DNA from: Clostridium sp.
GTDB lineage: Bacteria; Bacillota_A; Clostridia; Lachnospirales; Lachnospiraceae
Assembly (NCBI GenBank): GCA_023666975.1
Contig: JAMPAW010000005.1
Span: 10,965 to 74,964, forward strand
DNA: 64,000 bases
Direction of reading: 5' to 3'
Shown here: positions 6,495 to 13,325 of the stretch, in pieces
Layout: every line of letters starts with the position of its first letter
Numbering within the stretch: position 1 is the stretch's first letter
Program-made: the position numbers and the translations under genes
The notes under the pieces: generated by a model
Seen by the model: only the letters and a program-made list of their open reading frames with translations
Told to the model about the DNA's origin: nothing
The model's database searches: none

Positions 6495-7404
6495 TTTCAT
6501 CCTCCTTGTATTGTTTTTCGAAATCCTGTAATGTTTTTTTATAAACATCTTCTCCGTGATTAATCAAGTCTAACATACCAAGATATCCACACCCCTTGAT
6601 GTATTCCACTAGAGCAAGGTTCTTTTTCTTGGTTTGTTCTGTTCGTTTCTTTTCCTGTTCTGATTTTTTCCTTTCTTCATCTCTTCTCTTACGTTTCATC
6701 TCCTCAATTCGTTTGTTGTTTTCTATTTGCTCGTCAAGAATATCCTCTTGTGAGGGCTTATAGAACAATTCATTACCATTGCAAAAGCCTTGGTAATTGT
6801 TGTCTATGCAGTGCAATATTGCTTTCTTAGCAAGATGGAAATTATTTCTAGTGAGTTCTTTTAGTTTCTTCAACATCCGTTGTCGGGATTCATCACTTCG
6901 GTACTTCTTACCTTGCTTGTTTTGTTCCCAGTAACGGAATAAAGTTTCGTAATCTACAACCTCATCAATTTTAATTTTATCCACAGGGTTATTCTTCCTT
7001 GGGGGAGATGATATATATTTATATATATCAGAGGGGGTATTATTATTTATATTATTATTAGCCTTATCATTTAGTTTAAGGCTGCCTTTAAGTTCTGTTT
7101 TAGGCTGCCTTATCATATCGGTTAAGCTAAAGTTAAGGTTTGATTGAAGTGTTCTTATCCTCCCATCAAAAGAAACTACTGAGATAAAACCTAGATTAAT
7201 CAGCTTATTAATACTTCTCGATACTGAAACAACACTAATCCCTAAAAAGTCTGCGAAATATTCATTACCAGCAAAACAATGATCTTCATTGTCAAGGCTG
7301 TCGATTTCGAGCAGTATTATCTTATCGGTCCAATTTAGCTCTTTGCATAAATAGATTTCCTTGGGTATCCATATTCCCTTAAAATCTCTTGCAAGATTCT
7401 CCAT
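6484..7404 (-). CDS. Winged-helix replication initiator (lambda O-like organisation)
   Basis: 306 aa. Residues 1-100 form a winged helix of the HTH_36 type: a GIWIPKEIYL start, NEYFADFLGISVVSVSRSIN as the recognition helix, then the wing LGFISVVSFDGR. A low-complexity Asn/Lys linker (about 110-150) follows. The C-terminal half has a DnaD-like helical region (YRSDESRQRMLKKLKELTRN, then FCNGNELFYKPSQEDILDEQ) and a long Lys/Glu coiled coil. Such proteins bind origin iterons and load the host helicase. The linker-coding DNA carries three 23-bp iterons, as in lambda O. First gene after a divergent promoter region. Confidence 0.75.
   Translation of the reverse strand: MENLARDFKGIWIPKEIYLCKELNWTDKIILLEIDSLDNEDHCFAGNEYFADFLGISVVSVSRSINKLINLGFISVVSFDGRIRTLQSNLNFSLTDMIRQPKTELKGSLKLNDKANNNINNNTPSDIYKYISSPPRKNNPVDKIKIDEVVDYETLFRYWEQNKQGKKYRSDESRQRMLKKLKELTRNNFHLAKKAILHCIDNNYQGFCNGNELFYKPSQEDILDEQIENNKRIEEMKRKRRDEERKKSEQEKKRTEQTKKKNLALVEYIKGCGYLGMLDLINHGEDVYKKTLQDFEKQYKEDENVR
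6977..6985 (+). promoter_or_regulatory. DnaA box (exact consensus)
   Basis: TTATCCACA, identical to the E. coli consensus box, 76 bp from the iterons and next to the AT-rich tract. Confidence 0.5.
7061..7129. repeat. Three 23-bp iterons
   Basis: Units start at 7061, 7084 and 7107 with exact 23-bp period. The first and third start GCCTTATCAT and the second GCCTTTAAGT; the first two end AGGCT and the third in a decayed AGCTA. Taken with the preceding A, the first copy is flanked by perfect 7-bp inverted ends (AGCCTTA/TAAGGCT), as expected for a dimeric initiator site. Confidence 0.6.
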
Positions 7405-7438
7405 CTAACGAATCTCCTCGCTTGTTGTTGATGAAGAA

Positions 7439-7466
7439 ATCATATTCAACAAAACGTTAAAAACAA
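7439..7466 (-). promoter_or_regulatory. Promoter for the replication operon
   Basis: Minus-strand TTGTTT (7461-7466), 16-bp spacer, TATGAT (7439-7444), about 35 bp upstream of the initiator ATG. AACGTT and GTTAAC palindromes overlap the -35 and could be operator half-sites. Confidence 0.45.
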
Positions 7467-7503
7467 GTTAACAACCCTACTTGTGCACATATCACCATTT
7501 CTT

Positions 7504-7532
7504 TTGCTTTTTCAGTTTTTTTAATGTATGTT
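7504..7532 (+). promoter_or_regulatory. Weak promoter for the plus-strand accessory operon
   Basis: TTGCTT (7504-7509), 17-bp spacer, TATGTT (7527-7532), leaving a leader of only about 12 nt before the ATG at 7550. Match is moderate. Confidence 0.3.
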
Positions 7533-7549
7533 TTCTGTGAGGAGATGAT

Positions 7550-8008
7550 ATGGAGATTAAACCAGATTACAGATTTACAAAACTGCACACATCCAAAGGA
7601 ACAATCTATACGTTTTCCATATATCTTGGAATTGAAAAATCATTCTTTGGGTGGGGTAATACCATAAAAGATGCTGTAAAAAGTGCGTGTGATTTGTATG
7701 GTGAAGAAATATCAGATGTGGAAAACTTTTTGAAATATCTTGATGAATTTGGAAGTGCAATAAACGTTCCTGAATATCAGAGTAAGATAAAAGAATTTCA
7801 TGCTATGCGAAAAGATGTCTTATCAAGAGAATGTGCTTTCTGTGGTGGAGAATTGCCCCCAAATAGGAAAAGATTTTGCTGTAATGAGTGTTCAAAAAAA
7901 TTCTACTCAAGATACCACTATCTCAAGAAAGTTTCTAAGCGTTTTGAGGAGAGTATAGAAGATGCCAGTAAGAATAAAATCAGCGGCGGCTATCAAAAGA
8001 AAAAATGA
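7550..8008 (+). CDS. Hypothetical protein with C-terminal zinc ribbon (152 aa)
   Basis: N-terminal half is a beta-rich domain (GTIYTFSIYLGIEKSFFGWG). Residues about 96-125 form a treble-clef or ribbon site, CAFCGGELPPNRKRFCCNEC, followed by a basic helix. The ribbon is very like the N-terminus of the 725-1039 product, so the two share a module. GAGGAG lies 5 nt before the ATG. First gene of the divergent plus operon; nucleic-acid binding is a guess. Confidence 0.55.
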   Translation: MEIKPDYRFTKLHTSKGTIYTFSIYLGIEKSFFGWGNTIKDAVKSACDLYGEEISDVENFLKYLDEFGSAINVPEYQSKIKEFHAMRKDVLSRECAFCGGELPPNRKRFCCNECSKKFYSRYHYLKKVSKRFEESIEDASKNKISGGYQKKK

Positions 8009-8207
8009 CATCAAAGAGTATAAAGAAAATAAATACAGAAGGAAATGGTTTGTTTGGAAACATACCGATAAATTTCAGACGTTTGTCGACTTTTACTTTG
8101 CTCAGAAAGAATGTAAAGATGATGAGGTGGTAATCTGGAGGAAAGTTCCTAAAATGTATCTAAACCGAATCGATGCTGCTATCAATGCTATCGTAGGAGT
8201 TAAATAA
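7962..8207 (+). CDS. Small basic protein (81 aa)
   Basis: MPVRIKSAAAIKRKNDIKEY... strongly basic at the N-terminus, then aromatic and hydrophobic. It overlaps the upstream gene by 47 nt and ends directly before the next ATG. The ribosome site is weak, so the start is uncertain. No family recognised. Confidence 0.45.
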   Translation: MPVRIKSAAAIKRKNDIKEYKENKYRRKWFVWKHTDKFQTFVDFYFAQKECKDDEVVIWRKVPKMYLNRIDAAINAIVGVK

Positions 8208-8455
8208 TGATCGGTTCTGTAAGAAGATGTATAACAAATGGCGATTTCTATATTGTAGTAAAACGCAAAGATAGCAACAATTTTATGTGCTATTGGTCGA
8301 AAATAGGTCTTTCTTGCGATGATATTGATGACATCATGAATGATGAAGAAGTCCACTCAATTCCTGAAAACTTAGTCAGAAAAATAGATATTAGATATTT
8401 TCTTAATTTATGCAAAAAGGCTTATGAGGTGAAGTATGAAGCAAGCTCTGATTGA
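8207..8455 (+). CDS. Hypothetical protein (82 aa)
   Basis: AGGAG lies 7 nt before the ATG, which overlaps the preceding stop (TAATG). Two beta strands (GDFYIVVKRKDSNNFMCYW) then acidic and helical segments. It overlaps the methyltransferase-like gene by 20 nt. Function unknown. Confidence 0.5.
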   Translation: MIGSVRRCITNGDFYIVVKRKDSNNFMCYWSKIGLSCDDIDDIMNDEEVHSIPENLVRKIDIRYFLNLCKKAYEVKYEASSD

Positions 8456-8945
8456 TTATGCTAAAAGAGGAGAATATAACGAGTTATACACTCCTAAAAC
8501 AGCCATCGCCCCAGTCGTTAAATATATTCCAAGAGATGTAAAAACAGTTTGGTGTCCTTTCGACACAAAAGAAAGCGAAATCGTTAAAACGCTAGAAGAA
8601 AACGGAATAGAAGTAATTAATTCTCACATTTGGGAAGGAAAAGACTTCTTTGAATATGAGCCAGATGATTATGATATGATTATATCTAATCCTCCATTCT
8701 CTAAGAAAGAAGACGTAATGAATAGACTTTACGCTCTTGGCAAGCCTTGGATGATGTTATATCCGCTAACAGCATTAGAAGGTGCCAAAAGACATGAGTT
8801 GTATAAGAACGGTATTGGCGTAATTGTTTTCGATAAACGTGTTGATTTTAACGGTAAAAAATCAACGTGGTTTAATACAAGTTGGTTTATCCACCATCCG
8901 TTATATGATGGTAGAATATTATTTGAGAGATTAACGAGTAGTTAA
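8436..8945 (+). CDS. Putative N6-adenine methyltransferase-like protein
   Basis: 169 aa. YDMIISNPPFSKKEDV (about residues 82-97) contains motif IV NPPF of amino-methyltransferases. The upstream block VKTVWCPFDTKESEIVKTLE fits the strand of motif I or V, but a clear glycine-rich AdoMet motif is lacking. Many phages carry this short family (starts like NELYTPKTAIAPVVKYI), usually without a known substrate. The C-terminus KSTWFNTSWFIHHPL is conserved in the family as I recall it. Possible role: adenine methylation against host restriction; it may also have lost activity. Confidence 0.6.
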   Translation: MKQALIDYAKRGEYNELYTPKTAIAPVVKYIPRDVKTVWCPFDTKESEIVKTLEENGIEVINSHIWEGKDFFEYEPDDYDMIISNPPFSKKEDVMNRLYALGKPWMMLYPLTALEGAKRHELYKNGIGVIVFDKRVDFNGKKSTWFNTSWFIHHPLYDGRILFERLTSS

Positions 8946-8969
8946 AATTATTGTGATAGTATCTTCTGC

Positions 8970-9407
8970 ATGAGGATGATGACAATAACATTTGTAAAAG
9001 AACAACCAAGTGTTGTTCACCGAAACAGAAGAAACTTTTCAGGTAAGTTCAAACAGGCTTTTGTGTCTTTTTGTGCTTACAAAGGATATTTTGATGGAAC
9101 CTTTAACAAAGAACAGATAAGACTTGCCAAAAAAGGTAGACTTCCAGAAGGTCTGACTGTTCACCATATAACACCTCTTGGTGGAGGAGGGCAGAACGAT
9201 TTTAACAATCTTACTGTCATTAGCGAGAGTTTCCACAAATTCCTAAATAAGAACTTCTTTGATAGACAACTCAAAGGAATAAATGATGAGCCAGTCGGTT
9301 TTACTAAAGAACTAAAGGTCCCATATCTTCCAACAGTTGCCTTAAAGAAAGAGAGAGAAATTGTTGAATTTATGAGATTGATAAATCGGAGAGGAAATGA
9401 AATATAG
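8970..9407 (+). CDS. HNH endonuclease
   Basis: 145 aa. The HNH core is LTVHHITPLGGGGQNDFNNL followed by TVISESFHKFLNK: two adjacent His, a central Asn and a final His in beta-beta-alpha-metal order. The N-terminus is a basic helix (NRRNFSGKFKQAFVSF). Free-standing HNH enzymes in phages nick DNA for homing or packaging; no intron or partner is visible here. Several ATGs near the start (8970, 8979, 8982) make the exact beginning uncertain. Confidence 0.7.
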   Translation: MRMMTITFVKEQPSVVHRNRRNFSGKFKQAFVSFCAYKGYFDGTFNKEQIRLAKKGRLPEGLTVHHITPLGGGGQNDFNNLTVISESFHKFLNKNFFDRQLKGINDEPVGFTKELKVPYLPTVALKKEREIVEFMRLINRRGNEI

Positions 9408-9876
9408 CGAATATTTAGAACGTTGTTTAGATACTTGGGGGAAAGGACATGAGGAGATACGAATCCTTGTCGGAATTGAGGAGGAGTTCGGTGAACTTTC
9501 TGGAAAAGTAAAACGCTTTTATCGTGGCGACTATGATGATGACTATGAAAAATTTGCAAAAGATATTATTGGTGAGATAGGTGATTGTCTGTACTATTTG
9601 ACTATGGCTATCAATACGTTTAATGGTGAAGTTGAGTTCGACTTGAAAGATGTTGCACAGCCAGATGATGAGGACATTTTCACTTGCTGGAAACAATTAA
9701 TGGAAGCAAAAAGAATTTGTTTAGAAAACAAAAACTACGTGACTCTTGTCGAAAATCTGTTAGCATTTGGTAATCGTCTCGGATTCTATTCAAAGGAAGT
9801 TATTGGATATAATATCACTAAACTCCAGGATAGAAAAAGACGTGGTGTTATTAAAGGTACTGGCGACAACCGATGA
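9397..9876 (+). CDS. MazG-like nucleotide pyrophosphohydrolase
   Basis: 159 aa. Shows the all-alpha NTP-PPase pattern: GIEEEFGELSGKVKRFYRG (ExxE in the first metal helix) and IIGEIGDCLYYLTMAINTF (ExxD in the second). MazG-type enzymes hydrolyse NTPs or dNTPs to monophosphates and in phages are proposed to tune (p)ppGpp or dUTP pools. GGAGAGGAA precedes the ATG, which overlaps the HNH stop. The C-terminal half is an extra helical region without a recognised motif. Confidence 0.8.
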   Translation: MKYSEYLERCLDTWGKGHEEIRILVGIEEEFGELSGKVKRFYRGDYDDDYEKFAKDIIGEIGDCLYYLTMAINTFNGEVEFDLKDVAQPDDEDIFTCWKQLMEAKRICLENKNYVTLVENLLAFGNRLGFYSKEVIGYNITKLQDRKRRGVIKGTGDNR

Positions 9877-10097
9877 GAAAAAAGAAACCATACCTTTCAA
9901 GATTTATGGATGGTAAATATTATGTCGTTAAAGCCAAAAGAAGAGATTGGTTTTGGAACGGACATAAACTTGTTATCGGTATCGAAGGTGCTAAAGTTTA
10001 TAAACATAAAAAAGCAGCTATGACTGCATTCTGGAAAGCAGATGCCTACTGTTATCCAGATTTATGTATTAGGGAGGTAGAATATTACGATGAATGA
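9873..10097 (+). CDS. Small basic protein (74 aa)
   Basis: Basic start MRKKKPYLSRFMDGKYYVVK, then aromatic-rich strands and an acidic tail (REVEYYDE). Overlaps the MazG-like stop by 4 nt (ATGA). No family recognised. Confidence 0.5.
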   Translation: MRKKKPYLSRFMDGKYYVVKAKRRDWFWNGHKLVIGIEGAKVYKHKKAAMTAFWKADAYCYPDLCIREVEYYDE

Positions 10098-10350
10098 TTA
10101 TTACAAGGTTTACGTTGGAAGATTCGAAAAAGGTAAAAGAGGACTTTGCTCTGCTCCTGCGCTATATAGAAGCGTATTTCATAAAGACTTGGGATCGTGC
10201 TTAGATGCGCTCTTGAAAATAGTAAAAACAGGCTTAGACATTTACATAAAGAAGCCAACAGGTGAAGTTTACGCCTATCATAGAGACTTAATGAATATGC
10301 CAAAAGAAGACGCCATTAAGTGTCTTGAGCCAAACGATTTCCCAGAATAA
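10090..10350 (+). CDS. Hypothetical protein (86 aa)
   Basis: MNDYYKVYVGRFEKGKRG... alpha/beta mix ending KCLEPNDFPE. Last gene of the plus operon, ending 6 nt before a strong terminator. GGGAGG stands somewhat far (13 nt) from the ATG. Function unknown. Confidence 0.5.
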   Translation: MNDYYKVYVGRFEKGKRGLCSAPALYRSVFHKDLGSCLDALLKIVKTGLDIYIKKPTGEVYAYHRDLMNMPKEDAIKCLEPNDFPE

Positions 10351-10355
10351 AAAAT

Positions 10356-10390
10356 ATGCTCTTAAAGGAATTTACTTTTAAGAGCATTTT
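10356..10390. terminator. Bidirectional rho-independent terminator
   Basis: 11-bp perfect stem ATGCTCTTAAA/TTTAAGAGCAT with a 10-nt loop. T-runs follow on the plus strand and A-runs precede it, so it ends both the plus operon (stop 10350) and the convergent minus operon (stop 10424). Confidence 0.8.
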
Positions 10391-10423
10391 CATAATAACT
10401 AAAGTCACACTTTAGATTTTCGG

Positions 10424-11320
10424 CTACATATCTACACAAACAACAGCATTTTTTTGCTCATCAGAGCGATTATTTTGCAATTCAGGTGAGATGCTATATC
10501 CTTCACAATTTGGCTCGCATAGATCAAAAATGATGCCATTACGTTCTTTGTTTTTTCCAAACACAACCGCAGACTGACTTGCTCTACCAACAAGCTGTAA
10601 TTCATTAAATGAATAAGCATTGTCTCCACTTAGTGATCCGCCTCTTGACCATAACATATTCATATATGGGCTATGAATGTGTCCAGAGAGAACATAATCA
10701 ATCATTACGCCTTGGGCTGCATATTTAGCACGAAGTTTTGATACAGCAGCTTCTAAATTCTTTTCGAATCCGTATCCATGTACCAAAAGTATATTTACAC
10801 TATTACAACAAACAATAAACTCTAATCCCTCTTTTACGAATTTAACATCAGAGCCAGAGTAATATGCTTTAAGCATTTTATACAAAGTAGAATCGAAGTT
10901 ATTAGAAACAACAGATTTAGACATAATAAACTCTTTATCAAGTCTGGATTCGTTTCCATAGCAAGCGGCAATAGATAGCTGATACTTCTCGTTAAGATCA
11001 TCAAGAGCTTGTCTAAGAATATCAAAAGCTCCAATTACAGTGTTTGCTGAGTTTTCTACATTAGTTAATAGCTCATCTAATCTTCTGGAACTGTTAATGA
11101 AATCGCCAGTCATAGCAACGAAAACTTTTTTAACACCATACGAATCGAAGAAACGACACGATTCGTCAATATATTTTTTGAGTCTTTTGCCTGCTACTTT
11201 CCAATTATACTTATTATGGGGAAGGTCAATACCCTCGCCAAAGTGGAGATCAGTAAGATGCAAAACACCAAAGTATTCGCTATCACATTGTTTTTTTTTT
11301 GATATTTTTAGGTTTTTCAA
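10424..11320 (-). CDS. Calcineurin-like metallophosphoesterase
   Basis: About 298 aa. Metal-binding blocks in order: LTDLHFGEG, AMTGDFIN, YGNESRLD (in place of GNHD), LLVHGYG and LSGHIHSP. These are the standard motifs of dimetal phosphoesterases; the substrate is unknown. The first in-frame start is a TTG at 11320 with no ribosome site, inside the end of the upstream HTH gene. In many phages the HTH and phosphoesterase are one polypeptide. Here the frames would join if the A10 run at 11291-11300 had nine A residues, so it is probably made by slippage or the run is misread. First residues given by the frame are therefore uncertain. Confidence 0.75.
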   Translation of the reverse strand: MKNLKISKKKQCDSEYFGVLHLTDLHFGEGIDLPHNKYNWKVAGKRLKKYIDESCRFFDSYGVKKVFVAMTGDFINSSRRLDELLTNVENSANTVIGAFDILRQALDDLNEKYQLSIAACYGNESRLDKEFIMSKSVVSNNFDSTLYKMLKAYYSGSDVKFVKEGLEFIVCCNSVNILLVHGYGFEKNLEAAVSKLRAKYAAQGVMIDYVLSGHIHSPYMNMLWSRGGSLSGDNAYSFNELQLVGRASQSAVVFGKNKERNGIIFDLCEPNCEGYSISPELQNNRSDEQKNAVVCVDM

Positions 11321-11636
11321 TTAAAGAAATTTTTTTAATAATTTCTCTTGACAAATCCTCAATACAGTTGTATTCCCTTGCATACTCTCTGAACGATTTA
11401 CGTTCTATTCTATTTGTATCTTGGTATTTTTGTGTTTGACGTTTGTATTTCACATTCTCCCGAATAATCTCCTCATCAACCTCGTTCCGCGGAGAATAAT
11501 CAACAACTCCTAGCTTTTTAGCTTTATTGAGAAGAAATCCAAATGTCCTTCTAGGCATATCGAGAGCATAAGCCGCCCTTGTTTTTGTTCCAAATTTTTC
11601 AAGAGCGTCATTAAGTTGCTCGTAGTTATATCTCAT
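11283..11636 (-). CDS. Helix-turn-helix domain, N-terminal half of a split phosphoesterase
   Basis: 117 aa. Residues 5-40 form a homeodomain-like HTH (ALEKFGTKTRAAYALDMPRR with TFGFLL). A basic coiled region follows, with RIERKSFREYAREYNCIEDL, a segment I associate with phage HTH-metallophosphoesterase fusions. The frame closes with TGA just after ten consecutive A residues, and the phosphoesterase frame (+1) takes over at the same point. GAGG lies 7 nt before the ATG. It may be translated alone as a DNA-binding product. Confidence 0.65.
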   Translation of the reverse strand: MRYNYEQLNDALEKFGTKTRAAYALDMPRRTFGFLLNKAKKLGVVDYSPRNEVDEEIIRENVKYKRQTQKYQDTNRIERKSFREYAREYNCIEDLSREIIKKISLIEKPKNIKKKTM

Positions 11637-11848
11637 TTACATACCTCATTGTAATAAATATCCTGGATGAGAATATAACGAGATAAGCCTATTGTCAAAG
11701 TTTCCTGTTGAGAATTATAAAGAATCTCCTTGGTAATTAAAAGTCCACACACATTCTCATTTGTTGGAAACTTTGATGTTGAGCATCCGCTCAATGTCAT
11801 GACTATCAAGAGTGCTAACATAATCACTAATGTTTTTAATCTTTTCAT
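11633..11848 (-). CDS. Outer-membrane lipoprotein, o-spanin (Rz1) candidate
   Basis: 71 aa. Signal peptide MKRLKTLVIMLALLIVMTLSG followed by the lipobox LSGC (Cys about residue 22), so it would be lipidated and exported. Its start lies inside the end of the upstream ORF in another frame, as Rz1 does with Rz. Downstream of holin and endolysin genes. It lacks the proline-rich stretch of classical Rz1, so identity rests on lipobox, size and position. AGGAG precedes the ATG. Confidence 0.6.
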   Translation of the reverse strand: MKRLKTLVIMLALLIVMTLSGCSTSKFPTNENVCGLLITKEILYNSQQETLTIGLSRYILIQDIYYNEVCK

Positions 11849-11969
11849 TTTTGATTAACTCCTCCTGTTGGCACTCTCTGATAGCTTGATTGTATCCTAA
11901 TTTTATTAGTTGTCTGTCAGCTAAGTACCTTATTAAGTCTGCGATTATTTGAATTATCTGTTTAACCAT
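11757..11969 (-). CDS. Possible i-spanin partner (70 aa)
   Basis: N-terminal hydrophobic stretch VKQIIQIIADLIRYL then a charged helical, coiled-coil-prone tail. It overlaps the lipoprotein gene by 92 nt in a different frame, the usual nested Rz/Rz1 arrangement. The hydrophobic segment is short and interrupted by Asp and Arg, so it is a weak membrane anchor; it might instead be a peripheral protein. Confidence 0.4.
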   Translation of the reverse strand: MVKQIIQIIADLIRYLADRQLIKLGYNQAIRECQQEELIKNEKIKNISDYVSTLDSHDIERMLNIKVSNK

Positions 11970-11999
11970 GTTTACCGTTCGGGAAAGTTTGTATAAAAA

Positions 12000-12030
12000 G
12001 AGCGATAATTTTCTACAAAATTTACCGCTC
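12000..12030 (-). terminator. Terminator (minus), distal of a tandem pair
   Basis: Stem GAGCG/CGCTC continued by AATTTT/AAAATT; five T residues follow on the minus strand. It separates the lysis genes from the spanin pair. Confidence 0.55.
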
Positions 12031-12076
12031 AGGTAATTTCAAAAACAAACAATTTTGTTACCGATCTGTAACAAAA

Positions 12077-12107
12077 AGAGAGATACTTTTCTCAAAGTCA
12101 CCTCTCT
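12077..12107 (-). terminator. Terminator (minus) after the holin gene
   Basis: Stem AGAGAG/CTCTCT with an inner ACTTT/AAAGT stem and a T5 tail on the minus strand, 28 bp past the holin stop. Confidence 0.6.
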
Positions 12108-12134
12108 AGAGTATTTTGAGAAATATATTTCTCG

Positions 12135-12362
12135 CTATTCTTTGAAAGAAGAGATGAACTCGTCAATTTTCAATTTGATTGCTTTTACTTCTTCTTCAGA
12201 CAATGCTCCGTCTGAAAGAGCGACACGGCATTCGTTCAAGAGTTCAACAGCCTTATCAACGACTTTTGCATATTTGCTTTTCAGAGCTTTATTCATGAAT
12301 GGAAGGCTAAGAATAGCGGTCAAAATAAAAGCAATTACAGTGTATAAAGTTGTGTTTTCCAT
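12135..12362 (-). CDS. Holin-like membrane protein (75 aa)
   Basis: One N-terminal transmembrane helix (YTVIAFILTAILSLPF) followed by a basic KALKSKYAK patch and an acidic helical tail. Lies one base pair after the endolysin gene, so a holin or pinholin role is likely. AGGA precedes the ATG. Only one clear membrane span is visible, as in class III holins. Confidence 0.6.
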   Translation of the reverse strand: MENTTLYTVIAFILTAILSLPFMNKALKSKYAKVVDKAVELLNECRVALSDGALSEEEVKAIKLKIDEFISSFKE

Positions 12363-12363
12363 A

Positions 12364-12918
12364 TTATTTTCCTATCAAAATTGCATTGAGTTGCATTTTG
12401 GTTGTTCTATTAATCCAACCACGCAAATATCTAGCTCGGCGGATTAGTTTTATTTGTTTCTTCTGAGCTGTATCACTTTCAGTAGAAGTACACAACCCAT
12501 CGTAATACATAATGCGTTCTGCTGTAAACCCACAGATAATATCATTAACATCCATTTTATTTAATGCAGCTAAAGTTTTCGGACCAATGACTCCATCTGC
12601 TGTAACCTTTAGAACTCTCTGAAGCATTCTTTTAGGTACTATAGTACCACAATTAACAGCAGTATCAAATACCAAAAGAGCCACAGGCAGAGGCAAGTGT
12701 TCTGCTCCAGATTCTATCCAATAAAAAGTCTCATAGAATTGTTTTGCTTGTTCAACAGTAAGATTTCTTATAGTGTCTTTTGTGGCTTCTGGATAAGCAT
12801 TTTTATAGGCTCGTAATGATACACCATATTTCGTTATACCGCCACTGTCTTTAGGATCATCAACAAGTCCACCTTCAGCGTCTAAAATGTATTTAATACA
12901 TTTCTCGAATTTACTCAC
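12364..12918 (-). CDS. Endolysin, glycoside hydrolase family 108
   Basis: 184 aa. Catalytic Glu is in ILDAEGGLVDDPKDSGGITK (about residues 11-31), the hallmark of GH108 N-acetylmuramidases. A C-terminal PG_binding_3-like region follows (LLVFDTAVNCG, then VTADGVIGPKTLAALN). It degrades the glycan strands of Gram-negative peptidoglycan once the holin releases it. GTG start with GGGGAT 6 nt upstream. No signal peptide. Confidence 0.9.
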   Translation of the reverse strand: MSKFEKCIKYILDAEGGLVDDPKDSGGITKYGVSLRAYKNAYPEATKDTIRNLTVEQAKQFYETFYWIESGAEHLPLPVALLVFDTAVNCGTIVPKRMLQRVLKVTADGVIGPKTLAALNKMDVNDIICGFTAERIMYYDGLCTSTESDTAQKKQIKLIRRARYLRGWINRTTKMQLNAILIGK

Positions 12919-12920
12919 TA

Positions 12921-13316
12921 TTACATCCCCATTATTTTAGGAGCCACATAAGTAGCTACAGCACCAACAGCCATCCATTCAGCGATTTTACTAACAAAAC
13001 TAGAAATAAACTTTTTCTTTGTATTCCTTAACTCTTCAAGGAAAGCTAAATCTTTACGAATCTCTTCTCTATGATCAAATGCAAGACCAAACTGTTCAAG
13101 AACAAGTATTGTCTGATCTTTACTTTCCTTGTTTTGAGTTTCAATCTTTTTTTCAAGCTGCTCAATCTTTTTCTGCGATTCTTTTATTTCTATCAACGCA
13201 TCAGATATTCTGTTAAAAGCCCCAGCAAGCTCTATAAAACGTTGATTCAAGTTTTTGACATCAGAAGATAATGCTCCTAACGTCTCATATATTGCGGTTC
13301 CATTTTTTTCTGCCAT
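12921..13316 (-). CDS. Coiled-coil protein with C-terminal membrane anchor (131 aa)
   Basis: Long heptad helix (ALIEIKESQKKIEQLEKKIE) and a C-terminal hydrophobic segment EWMAVGAVATYVAPKIM. Encoded 2 bp upstream of the endolysin. Could be a second holin, an antiholin or a tail-anchored lysis regulator; no family recognised. Confidence 0.5.
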   Translation of the reverse strand: MAEKNGTAIYETLGALSSDVKNLNQRFIELAGAFNRISDALIEIKESQKKIEQLEKKIETQNKESKDQTILVLEQFGLAFDHREEIRKDLAFLEELRNTKKKFISSFVSKIAEWMAVGAVATYVAPKIMGM

Positions 13317-13325
13317 ATATCTATC

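Larger units (their letters stand above)
6977..7140. other. Candidate replication origin inside the initiator gene
   Basis: Three elements lie together: an exact DnaA box TTATCCACA (6977-6985), an AT-rich run of about 55 bp (7009-7060, almost only A and T apart from one G-run), and three 23-bp iterons (7061-7129). The order iterons, AT-rich DUE, DnaA box within the linker region of a winged-helix initiator gene copies the lambda ori-in-O layout. Function is inferred. Confidence 0.6.

Noticed and set aside
8970..9407. Homing endonuclease partner for the TerL intein
   Set aside because: The HNH gene is 34 kb away on the other strand, and many phages carry free HNH genes; no link can be shown.
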